Shown: one piece after another, positions 49,908 to 60,428 of the stretch
Position numbering within the stretch: the first letter of the stretch is position 1
How the letters are laid out: the number at the start of each line of letters is the position of its first letter
Origin: Rhizobiaceae bacterium
GTDB taxonomy: Bacteria > Pseudomonadota > Alphaproteobacteria > Rhizobiales > Rhizobiaceae
DNA length: 64,000 nucleotides
Assembly (NCBI GenBank): GCA_016763155.1
Contig: JAESUH010000217.1
Location: 1-64,000, forward strand
Reading direction: 5' to 3'
The notes under the pieces: generated by a model
What the model saw: only the letters and a program-made list of their open reading frames with translations
What the model was told of the DNA's origin: nothing
The model's database searches: none
Translations under genes and position numbers: made by a program

Positions 49908-51233
49908 GTCCACCTCGTTTAATACCTTTCTCAGGCAATCCATCAATTCGTCGATGTGACTTTTCTCAATGATTAGCGGTGGGGATAATGCAATCGTATC
50001 TGCGGTTACGCGGATCAGACAGCCTTTTTCAAAGGCGTTGACGAAGGCAGCAAAGCCACGCTTTGCCGGCTCACCTTTAATGGGCGATAGCTCAATCGCG
50101 CCGATCAAGCCGACGTTGCGAATGTCTATGACGTTGGGACAGTCTTTGAGATCGTGCAGCGCGTCTTCCCAGTAGGAAGCCATTTCGCTGGCGCGGGTCA
50201 AAAGCCCCTCTTCCGCGTAAGTATCTAGCGTGCCAAGTGCTGCAGCGCAGGCCATCGGATTACCTGAATAGGTATAGCCGTGGAAAAACTCAATCAGATG
50301 TTCCGGGCCGGTCATGAAGGCGTCGTGAATTTCTTTCTTCACGAAAACAGCACCCATAGGAATGACCCCATTGGTAATGCCTTTAGCTGTTGTCATCAAA
50401 TCTGGCGTCACACCAAAAAAATCTGAACCAAAGGGCGAGCCCAGCCTGCCAAAGCCAGTGATAACTTCATCAAAAATTAGAATAATGCCATGCTTGTCGC
50501 AAATTTTGCGCAGGCGCTGGAGATATCCCTGAGGCGGGATCAATACGCCGGTGGAACCAGCTACCGGCTCAACAATCACTGCCGCGATGGTCGAAGGATC
50601 ATGCAGGGCGCAAATTCTCTCAAGCTCATCAGCAATATTCTCGCCATGCTCCGGCACGCCTCTAGTAAAGGCGTTTTGCTCGGGCAAATGTGTGTGAGGC
50701 ATGTGGTCGACGCCGTTCAGCATGGAGCCAAACATTTTGCGGTTGCCACTGATACCACCAACAGAAATGCCGCCGAAATTTACCCCGTGATAACCGCGCT
50801 CGCGACCAATCAAACGAGTGCGTTCGCCTTGGCCATTTACACGGTGATAGGCCAGCGCAATCTTCAGCGCTGTATCAACAGATTCCGAACCGGAATTTGT
50901 GAAGAAAACATGATCCATTCCATCGGGAGCCAAATCGACCAGACGGTTGGCAAGTTCAAATGCTTTTGGATGGCCAATCTGGAAAGCAGGCGCATAGTCC
51001 AGCTCTTCCGCCTGCTTTTGAATGGCTTCGGTAATTAGTGGACGGCCATGGCCAGCATTACAACACCAAAGACCAGATGTACCATCCAGAACCAGACGGT
51101 TTTCTGTAGTGGTATAATGCATGTCCTTTGCAGCAGCGAACATACGAGGTTGTTTTTTAAATTGCCGGTTTGCCGTGAAAGGCATCCAAAAGGCGCGCAA
51201 ATCATTTGGCGCAGGCTGCAACCTATCTGACAT
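49905..51233 (-). CDS. Class III aminotransferase (beta-alanine/omega-amino acid:pyruvate type)
   Basis: Class III aminotransferase motifs (NSGSESVDTALKIALAYHR, ILIFDEVITGFGRLG). Confidence 0.9.
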   Translation of the reverse strand: MSDRLQPAPNDLRAFWMPFTANRQFKKQPRMFAAAKDMHYTTTENRLVLDGTSGLWCCNAGHGRPLITEAIQKQAEELDYAPAFQIGHPKAFELANRLVDLAPDGMDHVFFTNSGSESVDTALKIALAYHRVNGQGERTRLIGRERGYHGVNFGGISVGGISGNRKMFGSMLNGVDHMPHTHLPEQNAFTRGVPEHGENIADELERICALHDPSTIAAVIVEPVAGSTGVLIPPQGYLQRLRKICDKHGIILIFDEVITGFGRLGSPFGSDFFGVTPDLMTTAKGITNGVIPMGAVFVKKEIHDAFMTGPEHLIEFFHGYTYSGNPMACAAALGTLDTYAEEGLLTRASEMASYWEDALHDLKDCPNVIDIRNVGLIGAIELSPIKGEPAKRGFAAFVNAFEKGCLIRVTADTIALSPPLIIEKSHIDELMDCLRKVLNEVD

Positions 51234-51337
51234 GCAAGTTCTCCCAAATTGCTTCTCAAAATCGCCTTAACTAGCCGCCTGATCTAATCTTTTACTCAAA
51301 CGATTTTGACGATTTAGATTAATTCATGTTACAAATT

Positions 51338-51353
51338 TTTACCAGTTGGACAA
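51338..51353. promoter_or_regulatory. Predicted RutR operator TTTACCAGTTGGACAA
   Basis: 12 of 14 defined positions match TTGACCANNTGGTCAA. Lies in the divergent aminotransferase/rutR intergenic region. Confidence 0.7.
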
Positions 51354-51365
51354 ATATTAGCATTG

Positions 51366-51381
51366 TTGGCCTTTGGGTCAA
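51366..51381. promoter_or_regulatory. Second, weaker RutR-like site TTGGCCTTTGGGTCAA
   Basis: 11 of 14 consensus positions match. Centre 28 bp from the first site. Confidence 0.45.
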
Positions 51382-51419
51382 GATATATTTCGCTAGGGAA
51401 TTCGGAGACTAACGGGCAG

Positions 51420-52052
51420 ATGAAACCACGGGCAGCAAGCACTCAGCGACGCACGCGTATTCAAAAAGAAAACGAGGAAATTATCCTTGAATCTGCGTTG
51501 GAAATTTTTTCAACCAACGGTTTTCGCGGCACGACAATTGATCAAATTGCAGCAGCTGCCGGCATGTCTAAACCGAATTTGCTTTACTATTTCCGGCGCA
51601 AGGAAGACATGCATCAGGCCTTGCTCGATCAACTTTTGACCAATTGGCTGGCTCCCCTTGAAGAAATGGACCCCGGTGGCGAGCCGCTTGAGGAAATCTG
51701 TAAATATATCAGACGTAAACTTGAAATGGCTGAAAAATATCCTCGCGAAAGCCGCCTCTTTGCCAATGAAATTCTTCAAGGCGCGCCGCACATAAAAGAA
51801 CAGTTGGAAGGCGCATTACGCGAATTGGTTGATGAAAAATCCATGCTGATTGAAAACTGGATCGAACAGAAAAAACTTGCCCCCTGCGATCCCCGCCATG
51901 TGATCTTTTCGATCTGGGCGACCACGCAGCATTACGCAGATTTTGACGTGCAAATTTGTGCCATTCTAGCTGAAGAAGAACGCATCAAAACTCGCTTTGA
52001 AGATGCAGCAAAAATGCTTGAAGGTCTCTATGTGAACGGACTTAAACCCTAG
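51420..52052 (+). CDS. rutR: TetR-family regulator, RutR-like
   Basis: TetR HTH (GFRGTTIDQIAAAAGMSKPNLLYYFRRKED) and RutR-like C-terminus. Linked to pyrimidine genes. Confidence 0.85.
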   Translation: MKPRAASTQRRTRIQKENEEIILESALEIFSTNGFRGTTIDQIAAAAGMSKPNLLYYFRRKEDMHQALLDQLLTNWLAPLEEMDPGGEPLEEICKYIRRKLEMAEKYPRESRLFANEILQGAPHIKEQLEGALRELVDEKSMLIENWIEQKKLAPCDPRHVIFSIWATTQHYADFDVQICAILAEEERIKTRFEDAAKMLEGLYVNGLKP

Positions 52053-52055
52053 TCA

Positions 52056-53000
52056 TTATTCGTCTGGCGAGACAACCAGAATCACCAGCCCCATAACGAT
52101 AACAACAGCACCGACAGCTACCGACATACTGGTCCAGCCATGACCCGCCACACCTTCCAGCACGATCACAATGACCGGCACCAGATAAGCATAAGCAAGG
52201 ACTTTTGCAGCCGGTAGCCTGAGAGAGGCAAATTTCAAAAGGTAGAAGGTTACTGCGGTGGTAAAGGTGGCCAGATAGGCAATGACACCCCAAACGAATA
52301 GCGGAATATTTGTCCAATCGGTCGCAATAATGTCGTTAAAACCGTAAACGGCAACAAAAATAAATATCCCTATTACAGTCCACAGGGTGAATAATATCAG
52401 GGGTTCACCACGGCTAAACTTCTTGATAAGGGGCGCATAGATCGCATGGCCGACACAGCCTGCAAAAAAGATCAGCTCGCCTTCCCCGACATGAAAACCA
52501 AGAATAGCCTCCAAATCCCCGCGAAAAATTACCCAAACAGATCCGATAGCACCAACAGTTAGGGCAAACAGCATTAAGGGTTTAGATGGTTGGCGCAGTA
52601 TCAGATAGCCGAACCCGGCTGTCATAAAGGGCACCAGTGTAAATACCGCACCTGTTGCCACCGGCGTGGTGGTTTGCAGGGCCGCAAACATGGTGATGAA
52701 ATAGAGCGCCATCAAACTGCCAAGTATCAAAAAGCGCCAAGGGGCGGGAGGGAAATATACTCCGCCGGGTAGGATAAAATGACAGGGAACGGCGATTAAA
52801 ACCGCCCCAATTAGAAACCGCACGGCGTTAAGCGCCGAAGGCTCCAAATAAGGAGCCGCTATACCACCAAGGGAAAATGAACCGGCTATCAGTGAAGCAA
52901 ACAAAATCAACGCCAAATGGCCCAGAATTTTCTGTTTACCAGTCGCGTAGTTATGCTCAGGTGCGGAAACCCGCATTTTTACACGTTGATTGATATTCAT
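52056..53000 (-). CDS. EamA/DMT-family permease
   Basis: About 10 TM segments, EamA-type sequence. Confidence 0.85.
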   Translation of the reverse strand: MNINQRVKMRVSAPEHNYATGKQKILGHLALILFASLIAGSFSLGGIAAPYLEPSALNAVRFLIGAVLIAVPCHFILPGGVYFPPAPWRFLILGSLMALYFITMFAALQTTTPVATGAVFTLVPFMTAGFGYLILRQPSKPLMLFALTVGAIGSVWVIFRGDLEAILGFHVGEGELIFFAGCVGHAIYAPLIKKFSRGEPLILFTLWTVIGIFIFVAVYGFNDIIATDWTNIPLFVWGVIAYLATFTTAVTFYLLKFASLRLPAAKVLAYAYLVPVIVIVLEGVAGHGWTSMSVAVGAVVIVMGLVILVVSPDE

Positions 53001-53052
53001 TCCCGCCTTGTAGCGAATGGTAGCCCGAAATTCTAGTTCCTGAACATATTAA

Positions 53053-54378
53053 TTACTCGGCAGGCTCCGATTGAAAATTCGGTGATGACGGATTATTCAC
53101 GTGCTGAGTCCAGTTAGCATATTCCGGATCAACTTTTTTGCCTGTTCGTGGATCTACGCTACCTGCTGCCATTGGTTCCATAGTGATGCAGTTTTCCACT
53201 GGGCAAACGCTGACACAAAGGTTGCAGCCGACGCATTCTTCATCAATGATTTCAAAATGGCGCTCGCCATCAAACATATGCGTAATCGCCTGATGGGACG
53301 TGTCTTCGCAGGCGATATAACAACGGCCACATTTGATGCAAGCGTCCTGATCGATCACCGCTTTGGCGATATAATTGAGATTGAGATATTGCCAATCGGT
53401 GACATTGGGTACCGCTCTGGAAATTACGTCATCCAGAGTTTTGTGACCGGCCTCATCCATCCAATTGTTCAAACCATCGGTCAGTTCATCAATGATTTTA
53501 AAACCGTAGGTCATGGCTGCGGTACAGACCTGAACGTTACCTGCACCAAGGGCCAAGAATTCTGCCGCATCGCGCCAAGTGGTAATGCCGCCAATACCGG
53601 AAATTGGCAGGCCGCGCGTGTCTTCATTACGGGCAATTTCTGAAACCATGCTGAGTGCAATAGGCTTAACCGCAGGGCCGCAATAGCCGCCGTGCGAACC
53701 CTTGCCATCAACGCTTGGCTCCGGAGAAAAAGTATCGAGATTAACCGAAGTGATTGAATTGATGGTATTAATCAGGGATACCGCGTCCGCACCGCCACTC
53801 TTGGCGGCTTCGGCTGGTCGGCGGATATCTGAAATATTCGGCGTTAGTTTCACGATCACCGGCATTGAGGTGGTTTGCTTGCACCAGCGGGTAACCATCT
53901 CGATATATTCTGGCACCTGGCCAACGGCTGCACCCATGCCGCGCTCGCTCATACCGTGGGGACAACCGAAATTCAGTTCGATGCCATCGGCTTCCGTTTC
54001 TTCAACTACCGGCAGGATGGTTTTCCAAGCATCTTCTTCACAAGGCACCATAAGGGAAACAATCAGAGCCCGATCGGGCCAGCTTTTCTTTACCCGTTTG
54101 ATTTCCTGCAAATTTAATTGCAGCGGCCGGTCGGTGATCAGCTCGATATTATTGAGACCGAGCAAACGGCGATCGCCGCCATAAATTGCGCCGTAGCGAG
54201 GGCCGTTGACATTCACCACTGGCGGGCCATCTTCGCCTAGAGTTTTCCAGACAACACCGCCCCATCCAGCTTCATAGGCGCGCACTACGTTATATTCTTT
54301 GTCGGTGGGTGGAGCGGAAGCGAGCCAGAATGGGTTGGGAGATTTTATTCCGGCGAAATTATTACGGATATCGGCCAT
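53053..54378 (-). CDS. preA: NAD-dependent dihydropyrimidine dehydrogenase subunit PreA
   Basis: Dihydroorotate dehydrogenase-like domain plus two 4Fe-4S motifs (CIKCGRCYIAC, CVGCNLCVSVCP). Confidence 0.93.
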   Translation of the reverse strand: MADIRNNFAGIKSPNPFWLASAPPTDKEYNVVRAYEAGWGGVVWKTLGEDGPPVVNVNGPRYGAIYGGDRRLLGLNNIELITDRPLQLNLQEIKRVKKSWPDRALIVSLMVPCEEDAWKTILPVVEETEADGIELNFGCPHGMSERGMGAAVGQVPEYIEMVTRWCKQTTSMPVIVKLTPNISDIRRPAEAAKSGGADAVSLINTINSITSVNLDTFSPEPSVDGKGSHGGYCGPAVKPIALSMVSEIARNEDTRGLPISGIGGITTWRDAAEFLALGAGNVQVCTAAMTYGFKIIDELTDGLNNWMDEAGHKTLDDVISRAVPNVTDWQYLNLNYIAKAVIDQDACIKCGRCYIACEDTSHQAITHMFDGERHFEIIDEECVGCNLCVSVCPVENCITMEPMAAGSVDPRTGKKVDPEYANWTQHVNNPSSPNFQSEPAE

Positions 54379-55733
54379 TATGCTGCTCCTCCGGTCAAAG
54401 TCTGATGGATATTTTCTGCGGCATCACGCCCATCGGCAACGGCTGAAACCGTCAAATCATCTCCGCCTGCAACACAGTCGCCGCCCGCCCAGACATTGGA
54501 CAAAGAGGTTTTGCAATTGTCGTCGGTTTTGATACGCCCAGATTGCAATTCCGGAATATCATCGCTGCCGTCAAAAATTGAAGGCAAAAAGAATTGCCCA
54601 ATGGCAGAAAACACCTGATCTGCTGACAGGATCACAATTTCACCAGTGCCTGAAAACTTGCCACCGACATTTGTGGTGTATTCCATCTCGATTGCGGAGA
54701 GTTTGCCACCATCAGCCACAAGACTTTTGGGTTGAAGCCAGTGACGGATGGACACCCCTTTGGAGGTTGCAAGATCCTGCTCAAATTCTGAAGCGTTCAT
54801 GGCCTCCTTGCCACGGCGATAACAGAGCGTCACCACTTCCGCGCCAAGCAATTTGGCCTGCACAGCAGCGTCAATGGCAGTCATGCCACCACCGATAACC
54901 ACCACATTGCGACCAATAGGTAGCTTGGACAAATCATCGGACTGACGCAGATCAGAGATAAAGTCGATTGCATCATCAAGGCCGGTTACATCATCATCGA
55001 AGAGCGCATTCGCCCCGCCTAGACCGGCACCAATGAAGACTGCATCATAGTCTTTTGCCAATTGGCTCAAATGACAGTTATCGCCAAGCCTTTGATCATG
55101 TTTGATTTCAATCCCGCCAATTGACAGAACATATGCAACTTCACTTGCAGCAAATCCATCAATGCTCTTATAGGCAGCAATGCCATACTCATTCAGGCCA
55201 CCAGGTTTTTCTCTGGCTTCAAAAATTGTAACTCCATGACCATAGGTAGCCAGGCGATGGGCGCAGGCCAGACCGGATGGTCCAGCGCCAATGATAGCTA
55301 TTTTTTTGCCGCTTTCCGGTGCACGCACATAGAATTGTGCATTTTCTCGCATGGCCACATCGGTGGCAAAGCGTTGTAGTTCGCCGATTTTTACAGGCTT
55401 GCCTTCAGCCGTTTCACGCACACAGACCTCTTCACATAAGGTCTCGGTGGGACAGACCCGGGCACACATGCCTCCAAGAATGTTTTGGTCGAAAATGGTT
55501 TTGGCAGAACCCAGAGGGTTATCGGTAGAAATCTGTCGGATGAAAAGCGGGATATCGATTTCGGTCGGACAGGCATTCATGCAGGGTGCATCGTAGCAAA
55601 AATAGCACCTATCAGCCTCCACACGGGCCTCATGCTTGTTCAAAGGAGGATGTAAATCACCAAAATTTTCATCACACGCCTGTTCGGACAAGCGCCCGGC
55701 GTGAATACCATTTTGCAAAGGGTTTACGGACAT
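54378..55733 (-). CDS. preT: NAD-dependent dihydropyrimidine dehydrogenase subunit PreT
   Basis: GltD-like oxidoreductase (CYFCYDAPCMNACPTEIDIP, IGAGPSGLACAHRLATYGH). Overlaps preA start. Confidence 0.92.
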   Translation of the reverse strand: MSVNPLQNGIHAGRLSEQACDENFGDLHPPLNKHEARVEADRCYFCYDAPCMNACPTEIDIPLFIRQISTDNPLGSAKTIFDQNILGGMCARVCPTETLCEEVCVRETAEGKPVKIGELQRFATDVAMRENAQFYVRAPESGKKIAIIGAGPSGLACAHRLATYGHGVTIFEAREKPGGLNEYGIAAYKSIDGFAASEVAYVLSIGGIEIKHDQRLGDNCHLSQLAKDYDAVFIGAGLGGANALFDDDVTGLDDAIDFISDLRQSDDLSKLPIGRNVVVIGGGMTAIDAAVQAKLLGAEVVTLCYRRGKEAMNASEFEQDLATSKGVSIRHWLQPKSLVADGGKLSAIEMEYTTNVGGKFSGTGEIVILSADQVFSAIGQFFLPSIFDGSDDIPELQSGRIKTDDNCKTSLSNVWAGGDCVAGGDDLTVSAVADGRDAAENIHQTLTGGAA

Positions 55734-55786
55734 TAAACCTCCCAATTCTCGAGTACCATTAGAAAAACATAGGCCAAATCAATAAA

Positions 55787-55802
55787 TTTATCAAATGGTA
55801 AA
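55787..55802. promoter_or_regulatory. Predicted RutR-like operator TTTATCAAATGGTAAA upstream of preT
   Basis: 11 of 14 positions match TTGACCANNTGGTCAA. Near-perfect dyad about 54 bp upstream of the preT start. Confidence 0.5.
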
Positions 55803-55942
55803 TTTTTGGACCCGGTAACTGATTGCAAACAAGTATTTTTGTTTTGTCCGGCTGCAAAGCCAAGTGCTTCTTGAACCTGCCATACATTTGTTTATGTTGG
55901 GTTAGATAATAAAGCCTCTTAACGAGGCCCGAAGGACGTACA

Positions 55943-57865
55943 TTGAAAAAACCTCATACACCATTGCTGGATACGATCGACTCTCTGGATAACCTCAGAA
56001 GTCTGAGCGATGGGCAATTGCCGCAATTGGCAACGGAATTACGTGAAGAACTGGTGGATGCCGTATCTCAAACCGGCGGCCATTTAGGTGCGGGACTTGG
56101 GGTTGTGGAACTGACCATTGCCATTCACGCCATCTTTAACACTCCCCATGACAGGCTGATTTGGGATGTAGGGCATCAGTGCTATCCTCATAAAATCCTT
56201 ACAGGCCGACGAGAACGTATCCGCACCCTACGGCAAGTGGATGGCGTTTCTGGATTTACCAAACGCCGTGAAAGTGAATTTGATCCGTTTGGTGCGGGAC
56301 ATTCCTCCACCTCCATTTCTGCTGGACTTGGCATGGCAGTTGCAAGCGAGATCAAGGGCATAGACCGTCAGGTTATTTCAGTTATCGGAGATGGCGCGAT
56401 GTCTGCGGGCATGGCCTATGAGGCCATGAACAATGCGGGCGCTCTGGATGCACGCATGATTGTGATCCTGAACGATAATGATATGTCTATTGCCCCGCCA
56501 ACGGGTGCCATGAGCGCTTATCTGGCACGCTTGGTTTCCGGTAAAACCTATTTATCCATACGTGAAACCGCAAAACAGATCGCAGAAAAACTACCGCGTT
56601 TTCTACACGAAAAAGCCCGCAGAACGGAAGAATTCGCCCGTGGCTTCTGGTCCGGCGGAACCCTGTTTGATGAATTGGGATTTTATTACGTAGGGCCAAT
56701 CGATGGCCATGATTTTGACCATTTATTGCCCGTATTGCGCAATGCGCGCGATGCCGGTATCGGGCCAATTCTGGTGCATGTGATAACCAAAAAAGGCAAG
56801 GGATACGCACCTGCGGAAGCCTCGGCTGATAAATATCACGGGGTCTCCAAATTTGACGTAATTACCGGGACTCAGGCCAAACCTGTACCCAATGCGCCGA
56901 GCTATACCAAGGTATTTGCCCAGGCGCTGGTGGAAGAAGCCCGGCTGGACGACAAAATTGTCGGTGTAACAGCGGCCATGCCAGATGGCACAGGGCTTGA
57001 TACGCTTGCTGAAGCTTTTCCAAAACGCTGCTTTGATGTGGGGATTGCCGAACAGCACGCCGTGACATTTGCTGCGGGTCTTGCAAGTGAAGGGTTGAAG
57101 CCATTTGTGGCAATTTATTCGACCTTCCTGCAGCGGGCCTATGATCAGGTGGTGCATGACGTATCCATCCAGAATTTGCCAGTGCGCTTCCCCATCGATC
57201 GGGCAGGTTATGTGGGGGCTGACGGCCCTACCCATGCGGGTACTTTTGACACCACGTTTCTGGCAACCCTTCCGGGTTTTGTCGTGATGGCAGCCAGTGA
57301 TGAGGCTGAATTGAAACATATGGTGCGAACCGCTGCGGCCTATGATGAAGGCCCGATTTCATTTCGCTATCCGCGCGGTGAAGGGGTTGGCGTTGAATTG
57401 CCCGAACGTGGCGATCTGCTTGAAATTGGCAAGGGCCGTATCGTCAAAGAGGGTACCAGAGTTGCTCTGTTATCCTTTGGTACACGCCTGCAAGAATGTC
57501 TCATGGCTGCCGAGGAATTGGAAAGCTACGGCCTTTCAACCACGGTTGCCGATGCACGATTTGCTAAACCACTGGATCATGATTTGATTGCAAGACTGGC
57601 CAGCGAACATGAGGTGTTGATCACCGTCGAAGAAGGTTCAGTCGGTGGTTTTGGCTCTCATGTGGCTCAGGCATTGGTTGAAAATGGCAAGCTCGATAAT
57701 GGAGCTCTGCGCTTTAGAAGCGTCTTCATGGAAGATGACTACGTCAATCAGATGAGCCCTGACGCCATGTATGCCAGTTCAAATCTCGATGCACGCGGCA
57801 TTGTTGCGAAAGTATTCGAAGCATTGGGCAAAGAGCTGGGTGACCAAGCACAATTGGGAGCCTGA
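55943..57865 (+). CDS. dxs: 1-deoxy-D-xylulose-5-phosphate synthase
   Basis: DXS motifs ([52 protein letters not shown]). TTG start after a GAAGGA-type RBS. Confidence 0.95.
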   Translation: MKKPHTPLLDTIDSLDNLRSLSDGQLPQLATELREELVDAVSQTGGHLGAGLGVVELTIAIHAIFNTPHDRLIWDVGHQCYPHKILTGRRERIRTLRQVDGVSGFTKRRESEFDPFGAGHSSTSISAGLGMAVASEIKGIDRQVISVIGDGAMSAGMAYEAMNNAGALDARMIVILNDNDMSIAPPTGAMSAYLARLVSGKTYLSIRETAKQIAEKLPRFLHEKARRTEEFARGFWSGGTLFDELGFYYVGPIDGHDFDHLLPVLRNARDAGIGPILVHVITKKGKGYAPAEASADKYHGVSKFDVITGTQAKPVPNAPSYTKVFAQALVEEARLDDKIVGVTAAMPDGTGLDTLAEAFPKRCFDVGIAEQHAVTFAAGLASEGLKPFVAIYSTFLQRAYDQVVHDVSIQNLPVRFPIDRAGYVGADGPTHAGTFDTTFLATLPGFVVMAASDEAELKHMVRTAAAYDEGPISFRYPRGEGVGVELPERGDLLEIGKGRIVKEGTRVALLSFGTRLQECLMAAEELESYGLSTTVADARFAKPLDHDLIARLASEHEVLITVEEGSVGGFGSHVAQALVENGKLDNGALRFRSVFMEDDYVNQMSPDAMYASSNLDARGIVAKVFEALGKELGDQAQLGA

Positions 57866-57881
57866 TTGTCTTTCGACAATC
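57864..57881. terminator. Hairpin GATTGTC-TTTC-GACAATC at the dxs stop codon
   Basis: Perfect 7-bp stem in the convergent gap. No strong T-run. Confidence 0.35.
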
Positions 57882-57917
57882 ACTTCATTTCACTCGAATC
57901 TGTCTTAGGATCAAACC

Positions 57918-58913
57918 CTAGCTATCAATCGGCAAAACCCGGTCTGGTGGCCGATGGCCGTCATATAATGTTCTAATATTTATGATTACCCGGTCGCCCA
58001 TTTCAAGGCGGCCTTCGATGGTGGCTGAACCCATATGGGGCAAGATGACGGCTTTGCCTTCATCCACCAATTTCATCATTTCAGAACTAACGGCGGGTTC
58101 ATGTTCGAAGACATCGAGGCCAGCGCCTGCCAGCTTTCCATCGTTCAAAGCTTTGACCATAGCGATCTCATCAATGATTTCACCGCGAGCGGTATTGATG
58201 ATGGTTGCCTCTGGCTGCATCAAGGCGAGCCGCCTTGTGGATAAAAGGTGAAAGGTTGCCGGCGTATAAGGGCAATTGATGGAAATAATATCCATTCTGG
58301 CCAGCATCTGGTCCAGGCTATCCCAATAGGTTGCCTCCAACTCGTCTTCTATCTGTTGGGCAACACGGTTGCGGTTATGATAGTGAATGGCCAGACCAAA
58401 CGCTTTGGCGCGCCTTGCCACAGCACTACCGATTCGCCCCATTCCAATAATTCCCAGACGCTTGCCCCAGATGCGTTGGCCAAGCATCCATGTGGGGGAC
58501 CAACCGTTCCAGTTTCCTTTTTCAAGTGTCTTTGCCCCTTCCAATATCCGCCTGGACACAGCAATCATCAGACCAACGGTCATATCTGCGGTATCTTCGG
58601 TCAAAACATTTGGGGTGTTGGTAACTGTCACACCTTTACGAGCAGCAGCGGACACATCAATATTATCGACTCCATTGCCGAAATTTGCGATCAGTTTGAG
58701 TTTTTCTCCGGCCTGTGAAATGAGCGCCGCATCAATTTTATCGGTAACCGTTGGCACCAGCACATCAGCGTTCTTAACGGCTTCTATCAATTCGGCCTGG
58801 CTCATGGGGTGATCATCAAGATTCAATTTGGCGTTAAAAAGCTCGCACATTCGTGTTTCTACTGCATCCGGGAGTTTCCGTGTCACGACGACAACAGGCT
58901 TTTTAACTGACAT
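57918..58913 (-). CDS. D-isomer-specific 2-hydroxyacid dehydrogenase (glyoxylate/hydroxypyruvate reductase-like)
   Basis: GxGxxG region LGIIGMGRIGSAVARRAKAFG, catalytic region NTARGEIIDE, C-terminal LPHMGSAT. Confidence 0.9.
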   Translation of the reverse strand: MSVKKPVVVVTRKLPDAVETRMCELFNAKLNLDDHPMSQAELIEAVKNADVLVPTVTDKIDAALISQAGEKLKLIANFGNGVDNIDVSAAARKGVTVTNTPNVLTEDTADMTVGLMIAVSRRILEGAKTLEKGNWNGWSPTWMLGQRIWGKRLGIIGMGRIGSAVARRAKAFGLAIHYHNRNRVAQQIEDELEATYWDSLDQMLARMDIISINCPYTPATFHLLSTRRLALMQPEATIINTARGEIIDEIAMVKALNDGKLAGAGLDVFEHEPAVSSEMMKLVDEGKAVILPHMGSATIEGRLEMGDRVIINIRTLYDGHRPPDRVLPIDS

Positions 58914-59057
58914 ATATTTCTATCCAATTGTTGACGGCTCTTTAACTATGATCCGTCACACTGCGCCAATCAGGCCCAATTTAGATTGTTACTGTTTGAA
59001 ATGTAGCAGACCATATTTGGAGCTCAAAGCAAATCAGAAAATTTACAGGGCAAATCA

Positions 59058-59630
59058 TTGAAAACTCCGCATTTAGCTGCCAATGGACGAAAGCGACCGA
59101 TTAAAACTGGAACATTGTTGGCTTTTGCGATCAGCTTTGCTGTTGCTTCTTTAGCTCTAACCATTGGGAAAGCAGAGGCTGAAACAGGAAAAACCGGCCT
59201 ACCACTGCCGCGCTTTGCCAGTTTGAAATCCAGCAGGGTAAATATGCGGGTTGGACCGGGCAGCGAATATCAGGTGTTATGGCTGTATGTTAAGCGGGGA
59301 TTACCTGTTGAAATCATACAAGAATTTGATAATTGGCGGAAAGTTCGCGATCCACAGGGAAACGAAGGCTGGATGCTACATTCCCTTCTTTCAGGACGAC
59401 GTACGGCGATAGTCACTCCGTGGAACCGCGGTGTCGATGATCAAATGATTTCCATGCTTGATGCACCTGATGGTGACGCGCATTTGATGGCCAAGGTTGA
59501 ACCTGGCGTGGTTGCAAAAGTCAGCTATTGCGAAAACCAGTGGTGCAAACTGTCAGCGGAAGATGCGCATGGATTTGTAAAGCAAGATTTACTTTGGGGT
59601 GTTTATCCCGACGAAACCATTAACGACTAG
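59058..59630 (+). CDS. Exported SH3-like domain protein
   Basis: N-terminal TM/signal, two SH3b-like segments (VNMRVGPGSEYQVLWLYVKRGLPVEIIQEFDNWRKV). TTG start. Confidence 0.82.
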   Translation: MKTPHLAANGRKRPIKTGTLLAFAISFAVASLALTIGKAEAETGKTGLPLPRFASLKSSRVNMRVGPGSEYQVLWLYVKRGLPVEIIQEFDNWRKVRDPQGNEGWMLHSLLSGRRTAIVTPWNRGVDDQMISMLDAPDGDAHLMAKVEPGVVAKVSYCENQWCKLSAEDAHGFVKQDLLWGVYPDETIND

Positions 59631-59693
59631 CAATCTGCGATTCGGCGGACTTGTTTTAAATTAACTGGCCAAAACCCACCACAAATGTTTGCT

Positions 59694-60131
59694 TTATGAT
59701 TTCCGGCTTGGCCGGATGCGTACCACTATATCCATGCCGCTAATTTCCATCCCTTCGGGGGGAGAAGGAAGGTTTTCGATGCGGATTTCACATTCCGGCA
59801 TATCAATCAGTTCATCAGTACCTTCAATGTAGAAGTGGTTGTGGTCACCAACATTGGTATCAAAATAGGTACGGTTGGAATCAATCGCGATTGCCTTTAG
59901 CAATTTGGATTCTGTAAATTGGTGCAAGGTGTTATAAACGGTTGCAAGTGAAATCGCGACGCCGGCCTGTTTTGCCTCTTCAAAGAGATTTTCAGCCGAG
60001 ACATGCCTATCTCCTTTAGCAAATAACAGATCCGCAAGGGCCAGACGTTGTTTGGTCGGGCGTAAATTTACAGCGCGAAGACGTGAGCAATTATCTTCTA
60101 AAAGGTTCATATCAGTCCGACTATCAATCAT
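59694..60131 (-). CDS. irr: Fur-family regulator, Irr (iron response regulator)
   Basis: LRPTKQRLALADLLFAKGDRHVSAENLFEEA..ISLATVYNTLHQF. Neighbour of fabA as in Rhizobiales. Confidence 0.88.
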   Translation of the reverse strand: MIDSRTDMNLLEDNCSRLRAVNLRPTKQRLALADLLFAKGDRHVSAENLFEEAKQAGVAISLATVYNTLHQFTESKLLKAIAIDSNRTYFDTNVGDHNHFYIEGTDELIDMPECEIRIENLPSPPEGMEISGMDIVVRIRPSRKS

Positions 60132-60182
60132 CGAATTCTCTTCGCCATCGTTTTATCGCAGGATTTATATACGTTTATTATA

Positions 60183-60199
60183 ATGAGAATGGTTCTCAT
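60183..60199. promoter_or_regulatory. Palindrome ATGAGAA-TGG-TTCTCAT, candidate iron-responsive operator of irr
   Basis: Perfect 7-bp dyad 52 bp upstream of irr, abutting a TATAAT-like element. Confidence 0.5.
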
Positions 60200-60428
60200 C
60201 TGCAATAGGGTGTGCCCATTGACCGCATGACCGGGTTTTTGCCGATATTTGCAATCTAAATCGCTGGTTAAACCACGGACTAAATCATTAATTCCCATTT
60301 CACCAATTCGTTACCTGTTATTTGCACCCGATTGTTCTGGATTTCACAATCTTTCTTTTGGCGAAGGCAAAAGCTTGTGCTAATAAGTTAAAGAAAATTA
60401 AGAAGTTTACCAGTGAAGGCAGGCGCAA

